A stretch of DNA of 64,000 bases from assembly GCF_011516645.4 (NCBI RefSeq), contig NZ_CP088285.1, positions 620,001-684,000 on the forward strand, written 5' to 3'. Made by a program: the position numbers and the translations under genes. Source of the stretch: Bradyrhizobium septentrionale. GTDB taxonomy: Bacteria; Pseudomonadota; Alphaproteobacteria; Rhizobiales; Xanthobacteraceae. Shown piece by piece: positions 17,882 through 26,096 of the stretch; position 1 is the stretch's first letter, and every line of letters starts with the position of its first letter. The notes under the pieces were generated by a model. That model did no database searches. It saw only the letters and a list, made by a program, of their open reading frames with translations, and was not told the DNA's origin.

Positions 17882-18078
17882 TGGGGACGTCCGGATCTTA
17901 CGGTGGTGCCGGTAATCGCTCGCCACTGATACCGAGCTTTCTCAACGACCCAGCTCCAGCATCGGCACCGATGCTGCCGGGGCCGTCAACACCGCCTGCC
18001 CCCGGTCCAACGGGGCCGGGTCCTACAGCACCGGGCAACCCAACTCCCGCGCCGCCGTCACCAAGACCGGCGACCTGA
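17881..18078 (+). pseudogene. qatB: qatB-like gene, truncated by an IS3 element
   Basis: The start overlaps the qatA stop (TGATG). The N-terminus MGTSGSYGGAGNRSPLIPSF resembles the glycine-rich beginning of QatB proteins, followed by a proline-rich stretch (PGPTGPGPTAPGNPTPAPP). The frame ends at a TGA formed by the first bases of the IS3 terminus, leaving 65 codons. No continuation of qatB, qatC or qatD is found beyond the IS3 at 20927. Confidence 0.68.
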
Positions 18079-18105
18079 GCTGCTGCCGGTTTGATGGACA
18101 CCCGC

Positions 18106-18972
18106 TTAAGCTAATCCCACCTTGCGCTCGAACTCAACCGGGCTGAGATAGCCGATGGTCGAGTGCCTGCGGGTCGTGTTGTAAAATCGTTCGATGTAGT
18201 CGAACACATCGGCGCGTGCCTCATCTCTGGTTTGATAAATCTTGTTGGCCGTACGCTCGGTCTTGAGCGAGGAGAAGAAGCTCTCCATCGCCGCGTTGTC
18301 CCAGACGTTGCCGGAGCGGCTCATGCTGCAAACGATGCCGTGGTCGGCCATCAGGCGCTGGAACTGCTCGCTGGTGTACTGGCTGCCCTGGTCGGAGTGA
18401 TGCAACAGCGCATCCGGCTTGCCGCGCCGCCAGACGGCCATCAACAATGCGTCCGTCACGAGCTGTGCCGTCATGGCGGCACTCATCGACCAGCCCACCA
18501 CGCGGCGTGAGAACAGGTCGATCACCGCTGCGACATAGAGCCAGCCTTCGGCCGTCCAGAGATAGGTGAAGTCGGCGATCCACTTCTGGTTCGGCCGCTC
18601 GGCGGCGAACTGCCGGTCAAGGAGGTTCGCCGGTACGGTCTCGAGCTGTCGATCGCCGCTGTCCTTCGGTAAGCGCCGACGTCGCGGCCGCGCCCGCAAG
18701 CCTTGCAGGCGCATCAGCCGCTCAATCCGGTGCAGGCCGCAATCCGCCCCGTCGGCGAGCAGGTCACGCCACACCCGGCGTGCGCCATAGGTGCGGTCGC
18801 TGGCGGCGAAGCTGGCCTTGACCTTGCCGCCGAGCTCCTCGTCGCTGCGGGATCTGGCGCTGGGAGAGCGGTTCAGCCAGGCATGGAAGCCCGACCGCGA
18901 CACTCCCAGCGCATCGCATAGCCATGCCACCGGCCAGATCGTCCGGTGCTTCGCGACGAAGGCGAACTTCAT
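18106..18972 (-). CDS. IS3 transposase OrfB, copy A
   Basis: 288 residues. It has the rve integrase core with DFTYLWTAEGWLYVAAVIDL, the second Asp in HHSDQGSQYTS, and the Glu of NAAMESFFSSLKTE, the DDE triad of IS3. The N-terminal HTH_21 region is YGARRVWRDLL. In IS3 the active enzyme is an OrfAB fusion made by -1 frameshifting; the IS110 insertion has separated the two parts. Confidence 0.93.
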   Translation of the reverse strand: MKFAFVAKHRTIWPVAWLCDALGVSRSGFHAWLNRSPSARSRSDEELGGKVKASFAASDRTYGARRVWRDLLADGADCGLHRIERLMRLQGLRARPRRRRLPKDSGDRQLETVPANLLDRQFAAERPNQKWIADFTYLWTAEGWLYVAAVIDLFSRRVVGWSMSAAMTAQLVTDALLMAVWRRGKPDALLHHSDQGSQYTSEQFQRLMADHGIVCSMSRSGNVWDNAAMESFFSSLKTERTANKIYQTRDEARADVFDYIERFYNTTRRHSTIGYLSPVEFERKVGLA

Positions 18973-19005
18973 GTCGCTTCCTTCGCGAAGTAGGCTGCGG
19001 CCTTC

Positions 19006-20373
19006 CTAAGAAACAGCCTGATTGGCGTTGCACGGAATGGCCTGCAAGACAAAGCCGAGCGATTTGGCCCGGCGCTGAAGGTTAGCGAGGACGCGGCTGC
19101 GATATTGTCGCTCATATTGGTCGGCACCTGGATCCCTGTAGCTCATGCCATGCCGGAGTGTGTTGTAGAATAAAACTGCAATCTTGCGGGCGGTCGCCGT
19201 CACCGCCTTCGACTTGCCCGCGCGTGAGGACAGCCGGCGATAGAATGCTCCGAGCGCCGTATCGCTCCGCCCCACGGTTGTGGCTGCCAATCGCAGTAGT
19301 GCGGCTGCCCGGCTGGAGGATCTCCGCGTGCGTGAAGATAGTACCTTGCCACCGGAGATTTTGTTGCCGGGTGCGAGGCAGAGCCAAGAGGTGAAGTGCT
19401 TGGCGGTTGGCCACGCCCTCAGATCCTTGCCGCACTCGCCGACGAGCTTCAATGCGAGTGACGGACCCAGCCCATGGATCTCAGTCAGATCAACGCCGAG
19501 CACACCGTACAGCGCGGTCCTGACATCGAAGGTGGGTGTGTTGACCTGCTTGGTCTTTACGCGTGGCTGGGATAGCTTTCCGACCGGCTTTGCTTCTCTG
19601 TTGCTAAGCGCGGCGATCAAGACTTCGAGCTTGCGGTCGCAGTCCAGCATCTTCGCCTGGTAGATGTCGTAGAGTTCCAGCGATTGGGTCAGAGCGAAGA
19701 CATGTTCCTCCCGGTCGTTGCCGATCAGCGCCGCGCGGATCGTCTCCGTTGAAGAATGGCAGCGCACGTCTCGATAGGTTGCCAGAACGTCGGGATTGCG
19801 CTCGCCTGCAACAATGGCTCGGATAATCCGCATACCAGTCGCTCCGGTGATATCCGAGACGACATGATGGAGCTGCAGGTTCATCTCCATCAGAGCCTTC
19901 TGCATGTGCTGGATATGGGCGGCAGCATATTCAACCAGCCGCTCCCGCTGGCGCAGATAAGCGCGCAGGGTCGCAATCTCGGCATCGGGACGGAAGCTGC
20001 CGCGTAACAGCCCATAGGAATGAAGCTGGCGTAACCACGCAGCATCGCTGACATCGGTCTTGCGCCCGGGCACATTCTTGGCATACCGCGCGTTGACCAG
20101 AATGACCTCGAACCCGCGCTGCTCCAGAATCTCGTAGACCGGGATCCAATAGACGCCAGTGGATTCCATCGCGACGCTGGTCACACCGCATGTCTTGAAC
20201 CAGTCCGCCAGACTATGCAGGTCCTGTGTGAACGTGCTGAACGTGCGCACTGGGACATCGGTGCAGGCCGGGTTCACGGCGGCCATGTGCATCTTTGATC
20301 CGATGTCGATGGCAGCCGCCCCGACGTTGACTGGCTTCAATTCCGGGCGATCTGCAGTTGTCGTCTTGAGCAT
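19006..20373 (-). CDS. IS110-family DEDD transposase
   Basis: About 455 residues from the ATG at 20373. The RuvC-like N-terminal domain shows AAIDIGSKMHMAAV (first Asp), VAMESTGVYWIPVYE (Glu) and GRKTDVSDAAWL (two Asp), the DEDD set. The C-terminal Tnp2 domain has IHGLGPSLALKLVGE and the conserved serine segment WLCLAPGNKISGGK. These enzymes recombine DNA guided by a bridge RNA encoded in the element. Intact. Confidence 0.93.
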   Translation of the reverse strand: MLKTTTADRPELKPVNVGAAAIDIGSKMHMAAVNPACTDVPVRTFSTFTQDLHSLADWFKTCGVTSVAMESTGVYWIPVYEILEQRGFEVILVNARYAKNVPGRKTDVSDAAWLRQLHSYGLLRGSFRPDAEIATLRAYLRQRERLVEYAAAHIQHMQKALMEMNLQLHHVVSDITGATGMRIIRAIVAGERNPDVLATYRDVRCHSSTETIRAALIGNDREEHVFALTQSLELYDIYQAKMLDCDRKLEVLIAALSNREAKPVGKLSQPRVKTKQVNTPTFDVRTALYGVLGVDLTEIHGLGPSLALKLVGECGKDLRAWPTAKHFTSWLCLAPGNKISGGKVLSSRTRRSSSRAAALLRLAATTVGRSDTALGAFYRRLSSRAGKSKAVTATARKIAVLFYNTLRHGMSYRDPGADQYERQYRSRVLANLQRRAKSLGFVLQAIPCNANQAVS

Positions 20374-20612
20374 TGCGGGTCCTCCGTCCAATCATGGGCA
20401 GGAGGGTCTGGGTTATGCCAATTTGTCATCTTCCTAATCGGGATCGCCGCCGGAGCGCCGTCACCACTCTCAAGTCCGCATGCACCCATGGACCACGTTT
20501 TTTAACGGGGACAGTGCCTCCAATAAGCTGACGGCCGCTACCCTCCCGGCCTCAGACGATAGCACAAGGCTGTTTCTACCCCGCGCAGGCACGCCACGGC
20601 GCTGGACAGTTT
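20374..20612 (-). ncRNA. Candidate bridge RNA region of the IS110 element
   Basis: The stretch between the element's 5' end and the transposase start is long (about 240 nt), has no ORF and is rich in short complementary tracts. In IS110-subgroup elements this is where the bridge RNA, which base-pairs with donor and target DNA, is encoded. The loops were not folded or matched to the target here, so the call rests on position and family. Confidence 0.45.
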
Positions 20613-20615
20613 TTT

Positions 20616-20866
20616 AGGATATCCCGCTCGGCCTTCAGCTTGGCGACCTCACGGCGCAGCCGCTCGATCTCCTGCTGCTCCGGCTTCATCTGCCCGTGGC
20701 CGGGAAAGGCTTGCGCCGGGTCGGAGCCCAACTCCTTCACCCATTTGCGGAGAACATTCTCATGAACATCCAGGTCACGGCCAGCTTGCGCCACCGACAC
20801 CCCACGTTGCCGCACCAGCTTGACCGCCTCGACCTTGAACTCGCGGCTGAACTTCCGTCTTTTCAT
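20616..20866 (-). pseudogene. IS3 OrfA, copy A, cut by the IS110
   Basis: From the ATG at 20866 it reads MKRRKFSREFKVEAVKLVRQ, a helix-turn-helix of the HTH_Tnp_1 type, then a leucine-zipper-like segment (QEIERLRREVAKLKAERDIL). After DIL the IS110 begins. The missing last residues are found at about 18970-19002. It lies just inside the right terminal repeat. Confidence 0.88.
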
Positions 20867-21165
20867 CGCCACCTCCGGCTTCATGAAACACCTAATCTCG
20901 GTGTCCATCAAACCGGCAGCAGCTCAGGTCTGCTCGCCTGTCGCTATGCTCATGCGGTTCACAACCTAGTCCGCAGGCTTCGATCCGACAACAGTCCCTC
21001 CGTCTCAATGGTAGATTCGGCAGCTTCATCGCACGAAAAGGCGAACCCGCGCTCTGCACTCCCTTTATCGACAGCCCGTCCCCTTCGGAAGTTGAGTTGC
21101 CTGAATTGTGCGATAATCGCGCGCAATAAGCATCCTAGGTTTGCAGGTGGCAAAGGAGGTTTACG

Positions 21166-22508
21166 ATGCCCTCCAAGATCACTGGCGATGTCGTCGATGC
21201 GCTACAGCACTGCCGGTTGAAGGCATACTATCAACTGCGTGGTGAGCAGGGGACCCAATCCGGGTACGAGAAGCTCCTGATCGAACAGCGAGTCAATCAG
21301 GAACCTAGGATAATAGAAAAGATCCAACGCGAATACGGCGAAGCCGAGATAGCGACTAACCTTAAATTGTCGGCGGCGAGTCTTAGCAAGAGAGCGTCGC
21401 TTATTCTTGGAGGTCTTCTGGAGGACGATCGCTATGCTGTCCACTTTGATGCCCTTCGCAAGATCGATGGACCTTCGGCACTCGGAGCCTATCGGTATGA
21501 GCCGGTGTTGTTCTGCGCGGCGCCGCGGGTTCGCGCTCTCGATCGCCAGCAACTCGCCACGCGCGCAGTTCTTCTCGCCAAAATTCAGAAGACGCTTCCT
21601 AATGGCGGAACCGTTTATCTCGGGCAAAACAGCGCGAGGACGAGCATTCGGTTCGGATCGAGCCTGACGAGGGCGGAAAATATCCTCAAAGAGGCCGAGC
21701 GCTTGCAGCGCGCCGAAGCCCCACCGAAGCTGCTGCTGAATGACCATTGCCGTATCTGCTTGTTCCGCGATCGTTGCCGTGACCAAGCCATCCGGGAGGA
21801 CAATCTAAGCCTTCTGCGCGGAATCGGCGAAAACGCGATCAAACGATACGCCCGCAAGGACATTCTCACGCTAACCCAGCTCGCACATACCTTTCGGCCT
21901 CGGCGCTGTGGCAAACGCGCCGATATCCCACTTACCCGGCGAGACCATGCATTGCACGCGCTAGCCATTCGCGACCGAACAATCTATGTGCTGGGCGCAC
22001 CCACAATTCCAGAAGCGAGAGTGCGCATCTATGTTGATATGGAAGGCGATCCTGAAGTTGGCTTCATTTATTTGATCGGGCTCGTTGTTTGCGAAGGCGA
22101 GCGCGTCGAGCACTACTCGTTCTGGGCGGATGATGAGAAAGGGGAAGCCGACATGTTCACGCGGTTTCTCGACACTGTTGCGCAGTATGACGCACCGCGC
22201 CTTTATTCCTACGGCAATTACGAGCGAACCGCTATCGCGCGCATGCGACGTCAAGCCCGGCGTAAGAAGCCCGTTGATGCTATTTTAGCTGCGCTTACGA
22301 ATGTACTCACAATCATCTACCCGCACTTCTATTTTCCGACTTACTCGAACGGCCTCAAGGAAACAGCGGGATGCCTCGGCTGCCGCTGGACCGAGCCGGA
22401 CGCTTCGGGCACCGAGAGCGTCGTCTGGCGCAAGAACTGGGAAAAGACCGGGGATGCTTCATGGAAAGTCAAGCTGATCCAATACAATCTCGAAGACTGC
22501 GAGGCGCT
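21166..22508 (+). pseudogene. TM0106-family RecB-like nuclease, 3' end truncated by IS66 copy C
   Basis: About 448 residues remain. There is a Cys cluster CRICLFRDRCRDQA (about 197-210) like that of RecB/Cas4-type nucleases, then an RNase H-like segment VRIYVDMEGDPEVGFIYLIG with an acidic D-x-E motif and RLYSYGNYERTAI. The family is predicted to be a nuclease and often accompanies helicases. A strong AAAGGAGGT site precedes the ATG at 21166. The frame enters IS66 at 22509 right after NLEDCEAL and stops there, so the C-terminus is lost. Retained catalytic motifs leave some doubt about inactivity. Confidence 0.75.
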
Positions 22509-22571
22509 GTGAGCGTCATGCGGAGACCACGCGCTGAGGGTTGATCTGGTCGGCTAGGAAGATCTCGCGGA

Positions 22572-23036
22572 ATGGTTTGTCGCGAGGTCACAATGTCAAA
22601 GGATAGTCGTAAGGATAGCGATAAGGATAGGCATATGCCTATCCTCGAACACGGCGCCGACACGCTGCAGCGTGTCGAGATCATCACCGGGACGGGCCGA
22701 CGTCGGCGCTGGTCGACCGATGCGAAGGCGGCGATTGTTGCGGAGAGTTTTGCGCCGGGTGCAAGCGTGTCCGCAGTGGCGCGGCGACACGACATCAGTC
22801 CAAGCCTGTTGTTTCTCTGGCGTCGCCAGGCTACGCGGGCGCAGGTCGCGGAGCGCGGGGACAGAGGCATGCCACCTGGCTTTGTGCCGGTCGCGATCAC
22901 CGGCTGTGGGCGCCCGAGTGAGGAGCAGGCGGCGATCGAGATCGAGGTCGGCGCGATTCGCATCCGTGTCAGGGGGACAGTCGACCGGGAGGCACTGTGC
23001 GAGGTGCTGGCGGCGGTCGGGACGGTTGGTCGATGA
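22572..23036 (+). CDS. tnpA: IS66 accessory protein TnpA, copy C
   Basis: About 154 residues, possibly starting at the internal ATG at 22593 (MSKDSRKDSDKDRHMP). The helix-turn-helix is RRRWSTDAKAAIVAESF followed by VSAVARRHDISPSLLFLWRR. The C-terminal tail IEIEVGAIRIRVRGTVD is typical for TnpA. It overlaps tnpB by ATGA. Confidence 0.92.
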   Translation: MVCREVTMSKDSRKDSDKDRHMPILEHGADTLQRVEIITGTGRRRRWSTDAKAAIVAESFAPGASVSAVARRHDISPSLLFLWRRQATRAQVAERGDRGMPPGFVPVAITGCGRPSEEQAAIEIEVGAIRIRVRGTVDREALCEVLAAVGTVGR

Positions 23037-23383
23037 TCGGGCTTCGAGCTGGGTTGTCGATCTGGATTGCGACGCAGCCGGTCGATTTCCGCCGCGGCAT
23101 GGACTCGCTGGCGATGCTGGTGAGCGAGGCCTTTGGAGCCGATCCGTTCGACGGCGGACTTTATGTCTTCCGCTCCAAGCGCCGAGATCGCGTGAAGATC
23201 CTGACTTGGGATGGAAGCGGCCTTGTCCTTTACTACAAAAGAATCGAGGGGCAGTTCACCTGGCCGCCGATCAAGGAAGGCGTCATGTCGCTATCTCATG
23301 CTCAGCTCTCGGTGCTGCTCGATGGCTCGGACTGGAAGCGTGTGCCGATGCGAGTTGTGGATCAGCCGATGCGAGCTGGTTGA
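23033..23383 (+). CDS. tnpB: IS66 accessory protein TnpB, copy C
   Basis: About 116 residues. The motifs SIWIATQPVDFRRGMDSLAM and RVKILTWDGSGLVLYYKR are diagnostic. The ATG at 23033 overlaps the tnpA stop, which is why this start is preferred to one further upstream. Intact. Confidence 0.93.
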   Translation: MIGLRAGLSIWIATQPVDFRRGMDSLAMLVSEAFGADPFDGGLYVFRSKRRDRVKILTWDGSGLVLYYKRIEGQFTWPPIKEGVMSLSHAQLSVLLDGSDWKRVPMRVVDQPMRAG

Positions 23384-23437
23384 TCATTATCAAGAGTCGT
23401 TCGTCACTCATGCGGAGTTGTTGTAGAATCGCTCTGC

Positions 23438-25066
23438 ATGAGTGATTTGCCTTCCGATCCAGCATTGCTCCGACAAGCCGTGATGACGCTATCGTCACGG
23501 CTTGCGGCGTTGTCGGAGGAATGCAGCACGCTGGCGACCGAGCGTGATGCAGCGATCGCCCAACGCGACGCTGCGATCCAGGAGAACGACAAGCTCCTGA
23601 TGATCCTGTCCCAGTACAAGCGCACGATCTTCGGTCCGCGCTCCGAGACACTGGATATCGGACAGCTGTCTCTCTTCACCATCAGGGCACAGGCGGTTCG
23701 TGCCGCCGCCAACGACGACGTGACCGGAGGCAGGCTGCCTGACGGAGCGGAGGGCCGTGGAAAGCGACCGGCGCGACGCAACCGGGGGAAGCTTCCGGAG
23801 CATTTGCCGCGCATCGATGTCGTGATCGATATCGAGAGCCACATCTGCCCTTGCTGCGGCGAGCAGCTGCACAAGATCGGGGAGACCGTCAAGGAAGCCT
23901 TCGACGTCATTCCGATGCAGTACCGGGTCAAGCGCATCATGCGTCCACGGTACGGCTGCCGGGGATGCCGCCAGGGTGTTCTGCAGGCACCCGCGCCGGC
24001 CCAGGCGATCGACGGTGGAATGGTGACGGAAGCCTTGCTGGCCCACGTCGCGGTGATGAAATACGGCTACCAGCTGCCGCTGTATCGCCAGGAACAGATG
24101 TTTGCCGCCCAAGGCATCACGCTCGACCGGCAAACGCTGGCCTCGTGGATGGGCCGCGTCGCCTGGTGGCTGAAGCCGCTTCACGCGCTGTTGCGCCGCG
24201 CAGTGATGTCCTACCCGCGGCTGTTTGCCGACGAGACGCCGCTGCCAGTTCTCGATCCCGGCCGTGGCAGAACCAAAGTCTGCCAGTTCTGGGCGATCGC
24301 CACCGACGACCGCCCGTGGGGCGGCCCGGCGCCGCCGGCAGTAGTCTACGTGTTCGCCGAGGATCGCAAGGCAATCCGCGCCAGGCAGCTGTTTGGAGAC
24401 TACGACGGCATCCTGCAGGTCGACGGCTACGCCGGGTACAAGGGGCTGATTAAAAACGGCGGCCGTCTGGTACAACTGGCGTTCTGCTTCGCGCATGCGC
24501 GGCGGAAGTTCTGGGACGTCCACATCGCGACGAAATCGCCGATTGCCGCGGAAGCGCTGCAGCGGATCGCGATGTTCTACGCCATTGAGGATCGCATTCG
24601 CGGTTTGCCGGCGACGCAGCGAGCTGCGGTGCGACAATCCGACACCAGACCGCTGATCGAGGACTTCAAGCCCTGGCTCGAGGCGCGACTGCTGGAAGTC
24701 TCGAAGAAATCCGGCCTTGGCAAGGCGATCCGCTACACCCTCAACCATTGGGATGGCCTGACGCGATTCATCGATGATGGGCGCATCGAGATCGACAGCA
24801 ATACGGTCGAACGCAGCATCAAGCCGATCGGGCTGGGAAAGAAAAACTATCTGTTCGCAGGCAGTGAGGGCGGCGCCGAAACCTGGGCCACTCTCGCATC
24901 ACTCATCAACTCCGCAAAGCTTCACGACATCGACCCACGGCACTATTTTACTGATGTTCTCGAGCGCATCGTCTCCGGACGTACCAAGATCAATCAGCTG
25001 AACACGCTGCTGCCGTGGAATTGGAAAGCCGAGCGCGATGGTTCGGAGCCAAAGCTCGCCGCTTGA
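23438..25066 (+). CDS. tnpC: IS66 transposase TnpC, copy C
   Basis: 542 residues. N-terminal coiled coil (ATERDAAIAQRDAAIQENDK), zinc-finger-like CPCCGEQ...CRGCRQ, and DDE core with FADETPLPVLDPGRGRTKVC, LQVDGYAGYKG and the Glu of DSNTVERSIKPIGLGKKN. Full length. It ends at TGATCA, a palindrome that supplies stop codons to this gene and to the convergent passenger. Confidence 0.94.
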   Translation: MSDLPSDPALLRQAVMTLSSRLAALSEECSTLATERDAAIAQRDAAIQENDKLLMILSQYKRTIFGPRSETLDIGQLSLFTIRAQAVRAAANDDVTGGRLPDGAEGRGKRPARRNRGKLPEHLPRIDVVIDIESHICPCCGEQLHKIGETVKEAFDVIPMQYRVKRIMRPRYGCRGCRQGVLQAPAPAQAIDGGMVTEALLAHVAVMKYGYQLPLYRQEQMFAAQGITLDRQTLASWMGRVAWWLKPLHALLRRAVMSYPRLFADETPLPVLDPGRGRTKVCQFWAIATDDRPWGGPAPPAVVYVFAEDRKAIRARQLFGDYDGILQVDGYAGYKGLIKNGGRLVQLAFCFAHARRKFWDVHIATKSPIAAEALQRIAMFYAIEDRIRGLPATQRAAVRQSDTRPLIEDFKPWLEARLLEVSKKSGLGKAIRYTLNHWDGLTRFIDDGRIEIDSNTVERSIKPIGLGKKNYLFAGSEGGAETWATLASLINSAKLHDIDPRHYFTDVLERIVSGRTKINQLNTLLPWNWKAERDGSEPKLAA

Positions 25067-25504
25067 TCAGTTCGACGGCACGGCGTCGGGAACTTCCTGC
25101 GCATCGCTGGCGTCGTCGTAGATCTCTTCGCGGATCACGCGCAGCGTTACCTCGTGCAGATACACTTGCAGCGCACCCTCCAGCTCGGTGAACTCGGGCA
25201 GCAGGACTCGATCAACGAAGCCCCGTGACGCACGGACCATCACCGTGTTACGTCGCTGTCGGCGATAACGAAACGGCCGCAGCCCATATCGGCGGCAAAG
25301 CGCCAGAAACAGGTGCCGAGACCACTGGTCGGGAAGTGAGAATTGCTGTTCGATCGGTGGATCGTGGCGAGCAAGTTCCTCGACCCGGGCCCGCACCCGC
25401 TGCAGCGCGGCTTCCGCTGCAAGGCGCTCACCAGCAGTTCCGGCCCCCACGAACAACGCCTCGATCTTCCGAAGCTTCTCGCGCAGCTGCGACTCGCTGG
25501 TCAT
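25067..25504 (-). CDS. IS66 passenger gene, conserved protein of unknown function
   Basis: 145 residues with an N-terminal helical region (SQLREKLRKIEALFVGAG), then LFLALCRRYGLRPFRYRRQR and a hydrophobic-acidic C-terminal half. No catalytic motif is recognised. It sits inside the IS66 termini, convergent with tnpC, with the stop codons touching. Similar arginine-rich proteins are known to me from IS66-associated contexts, but no function is established. Intact. Confidence 0.7.
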   Translation of the reverse strand: MTSESQLREKLRKIEALFVGAGTAGERLAAEAALQRVRARVEELARHDPPIEQQFSLPDQWSRHLFLALCRRYGLRPFRYRRQRRNTVMVRASRGFVDRVLLPEFTELEGALQVYLHEVTLRVIREEIYDDASDAQEVPDAVPSN

Positions 25505-25641
25505 TCTGATCCCCGTTGCCCGCTCCGAACCGGGATCAACCCATCACCGCGCGCCGGCGGCGTCAATCATCCCGACCGCGCTATCCAGAGCATTCCGCGC
25601 AAGTCAAGCCCAGGCACCCGTGATCCTCTCGTGACGCTCAC

Positions 25642-26075
25642 GCTTCTTCAACGTAGTCGACCTCGTCAATCGCCTCGAGACCGAGACCCGCAACGGACGG
25701 CAAGGACGGCTCGCCGAGCATCTGACCCGGATGGACTTCATCGTGCTGGATGAACTCGGCTATTTGCCCTTCGCCCAGTCCGGTGGCCAGCTTCTCTTCC
25801 ACCTCGTCAGCCGGCTCTATGAGCGCGCCTCTGTCATCGTGACCACCAATCTCGCCTTCGGCGAATGGCCGAGCGTGTTCGGCGACGCCAAAATGACCAC
25901 CGCGCTGCTCGACCGGTTGACCCATCACTGCGACATTGTCGAGACCGGCAACGATAGCTGGCGGTTCAAGAGCCGAGACGACGATCACGCCACCCGCGCT
26001 CGTCTCGCCTCCGCTATCCCGGCCAGCTCCGACGAGACGAGCGCTACCAGCAAAGCCCGCCGCGCAAAGGGGTCA
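25642..26075 (+). pseudogene. istB: IS21 helper ATPase IstB, 3' fragment (copy B)
   Basis: The reading frame contains [20 protein letters not shown] (Walker B region), [18 protein letters not shown] and [20 protein letters not shown], the C-terminal half of IstB of the ISs whose ends carry GGGGTCAAAATTGGACGCCG. The P-loop half and all of istA are missing; the fragment abuts the right end of IS66 copy C. It is followed by IS21 terminal repeats at 26070-26096. Confidence 0.88.
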
Positions 26076-26096
26076 AAATTGGACGCCGATGAGGGG

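Larger units (their letters stand above)
19003..20615 (-). mobile_element. IS110-family element inserted in IS3 orfA
   Basis: A DEDD transposase gene with a short 3' end and about 240 non-coding bases at the 5' end, the layout of the IS110 subgroup. There are no terminal inverted repeats, as usual for this family. The host IS3 orfA reads ERDIL then stops at the right edge, and its tail (KAAAYFAKEAT, stop, overlapping the orfB start) resumes at the left edge near 19003. Exact ends are uncertain by about 10 bases because the junction has short matching tracts. Confidence 0.85.
18076..20926 (-). mobile_element. IS3-family element, copy A, interrupted by an IS110 element
   Basis: The termini are perfect inverted repeats of at least 27 bp, beginning TGAGCTGCTGCCGGTTTGAT at 18076 and ending with the complement at 20926; identity continues four bases outward as GACC. 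orfA (right) and orfB (left) are on the minus strand, separated by the IS110. No 3-bp direct repeat flanks it (ACC versus GGT), so one flank has probably been exchanged or deleted. Confidence 0.9.
22509..25641 (+). mobile_element. IS66-family element, copy C (3133 bp, with convergent passenger gene)
   Basis: Termini are GTGAGCGTCATGCGGAGACC at the left and, complementary, GTGAGCGTCACGAGAGGATC at the right: ten identical bases then partial match. It holds tnpA, tnpB, tnpC and one gene on the opposite strand. The expected 8-bp duplication is absent (GAGGCGCT before, GCTTCTTC after), and the two flanks belong to different genes (nuclease, istB), which points to a deletion or recombination across the element. 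Confidence 0.88.

Noticed and set aside
18076..20926. A composite transposon made of the IS3 and the IS110
   Set aside because: The IS110 lies inside one IS3 copy with a single pair of terminal repeats and no cargo gene, so this is nesting and not a composite transposon.
23495..24748. 417-codon minus-strand open frame
   Set aside because: Antisense to IS66 tnpC copy C; no family resemblance.
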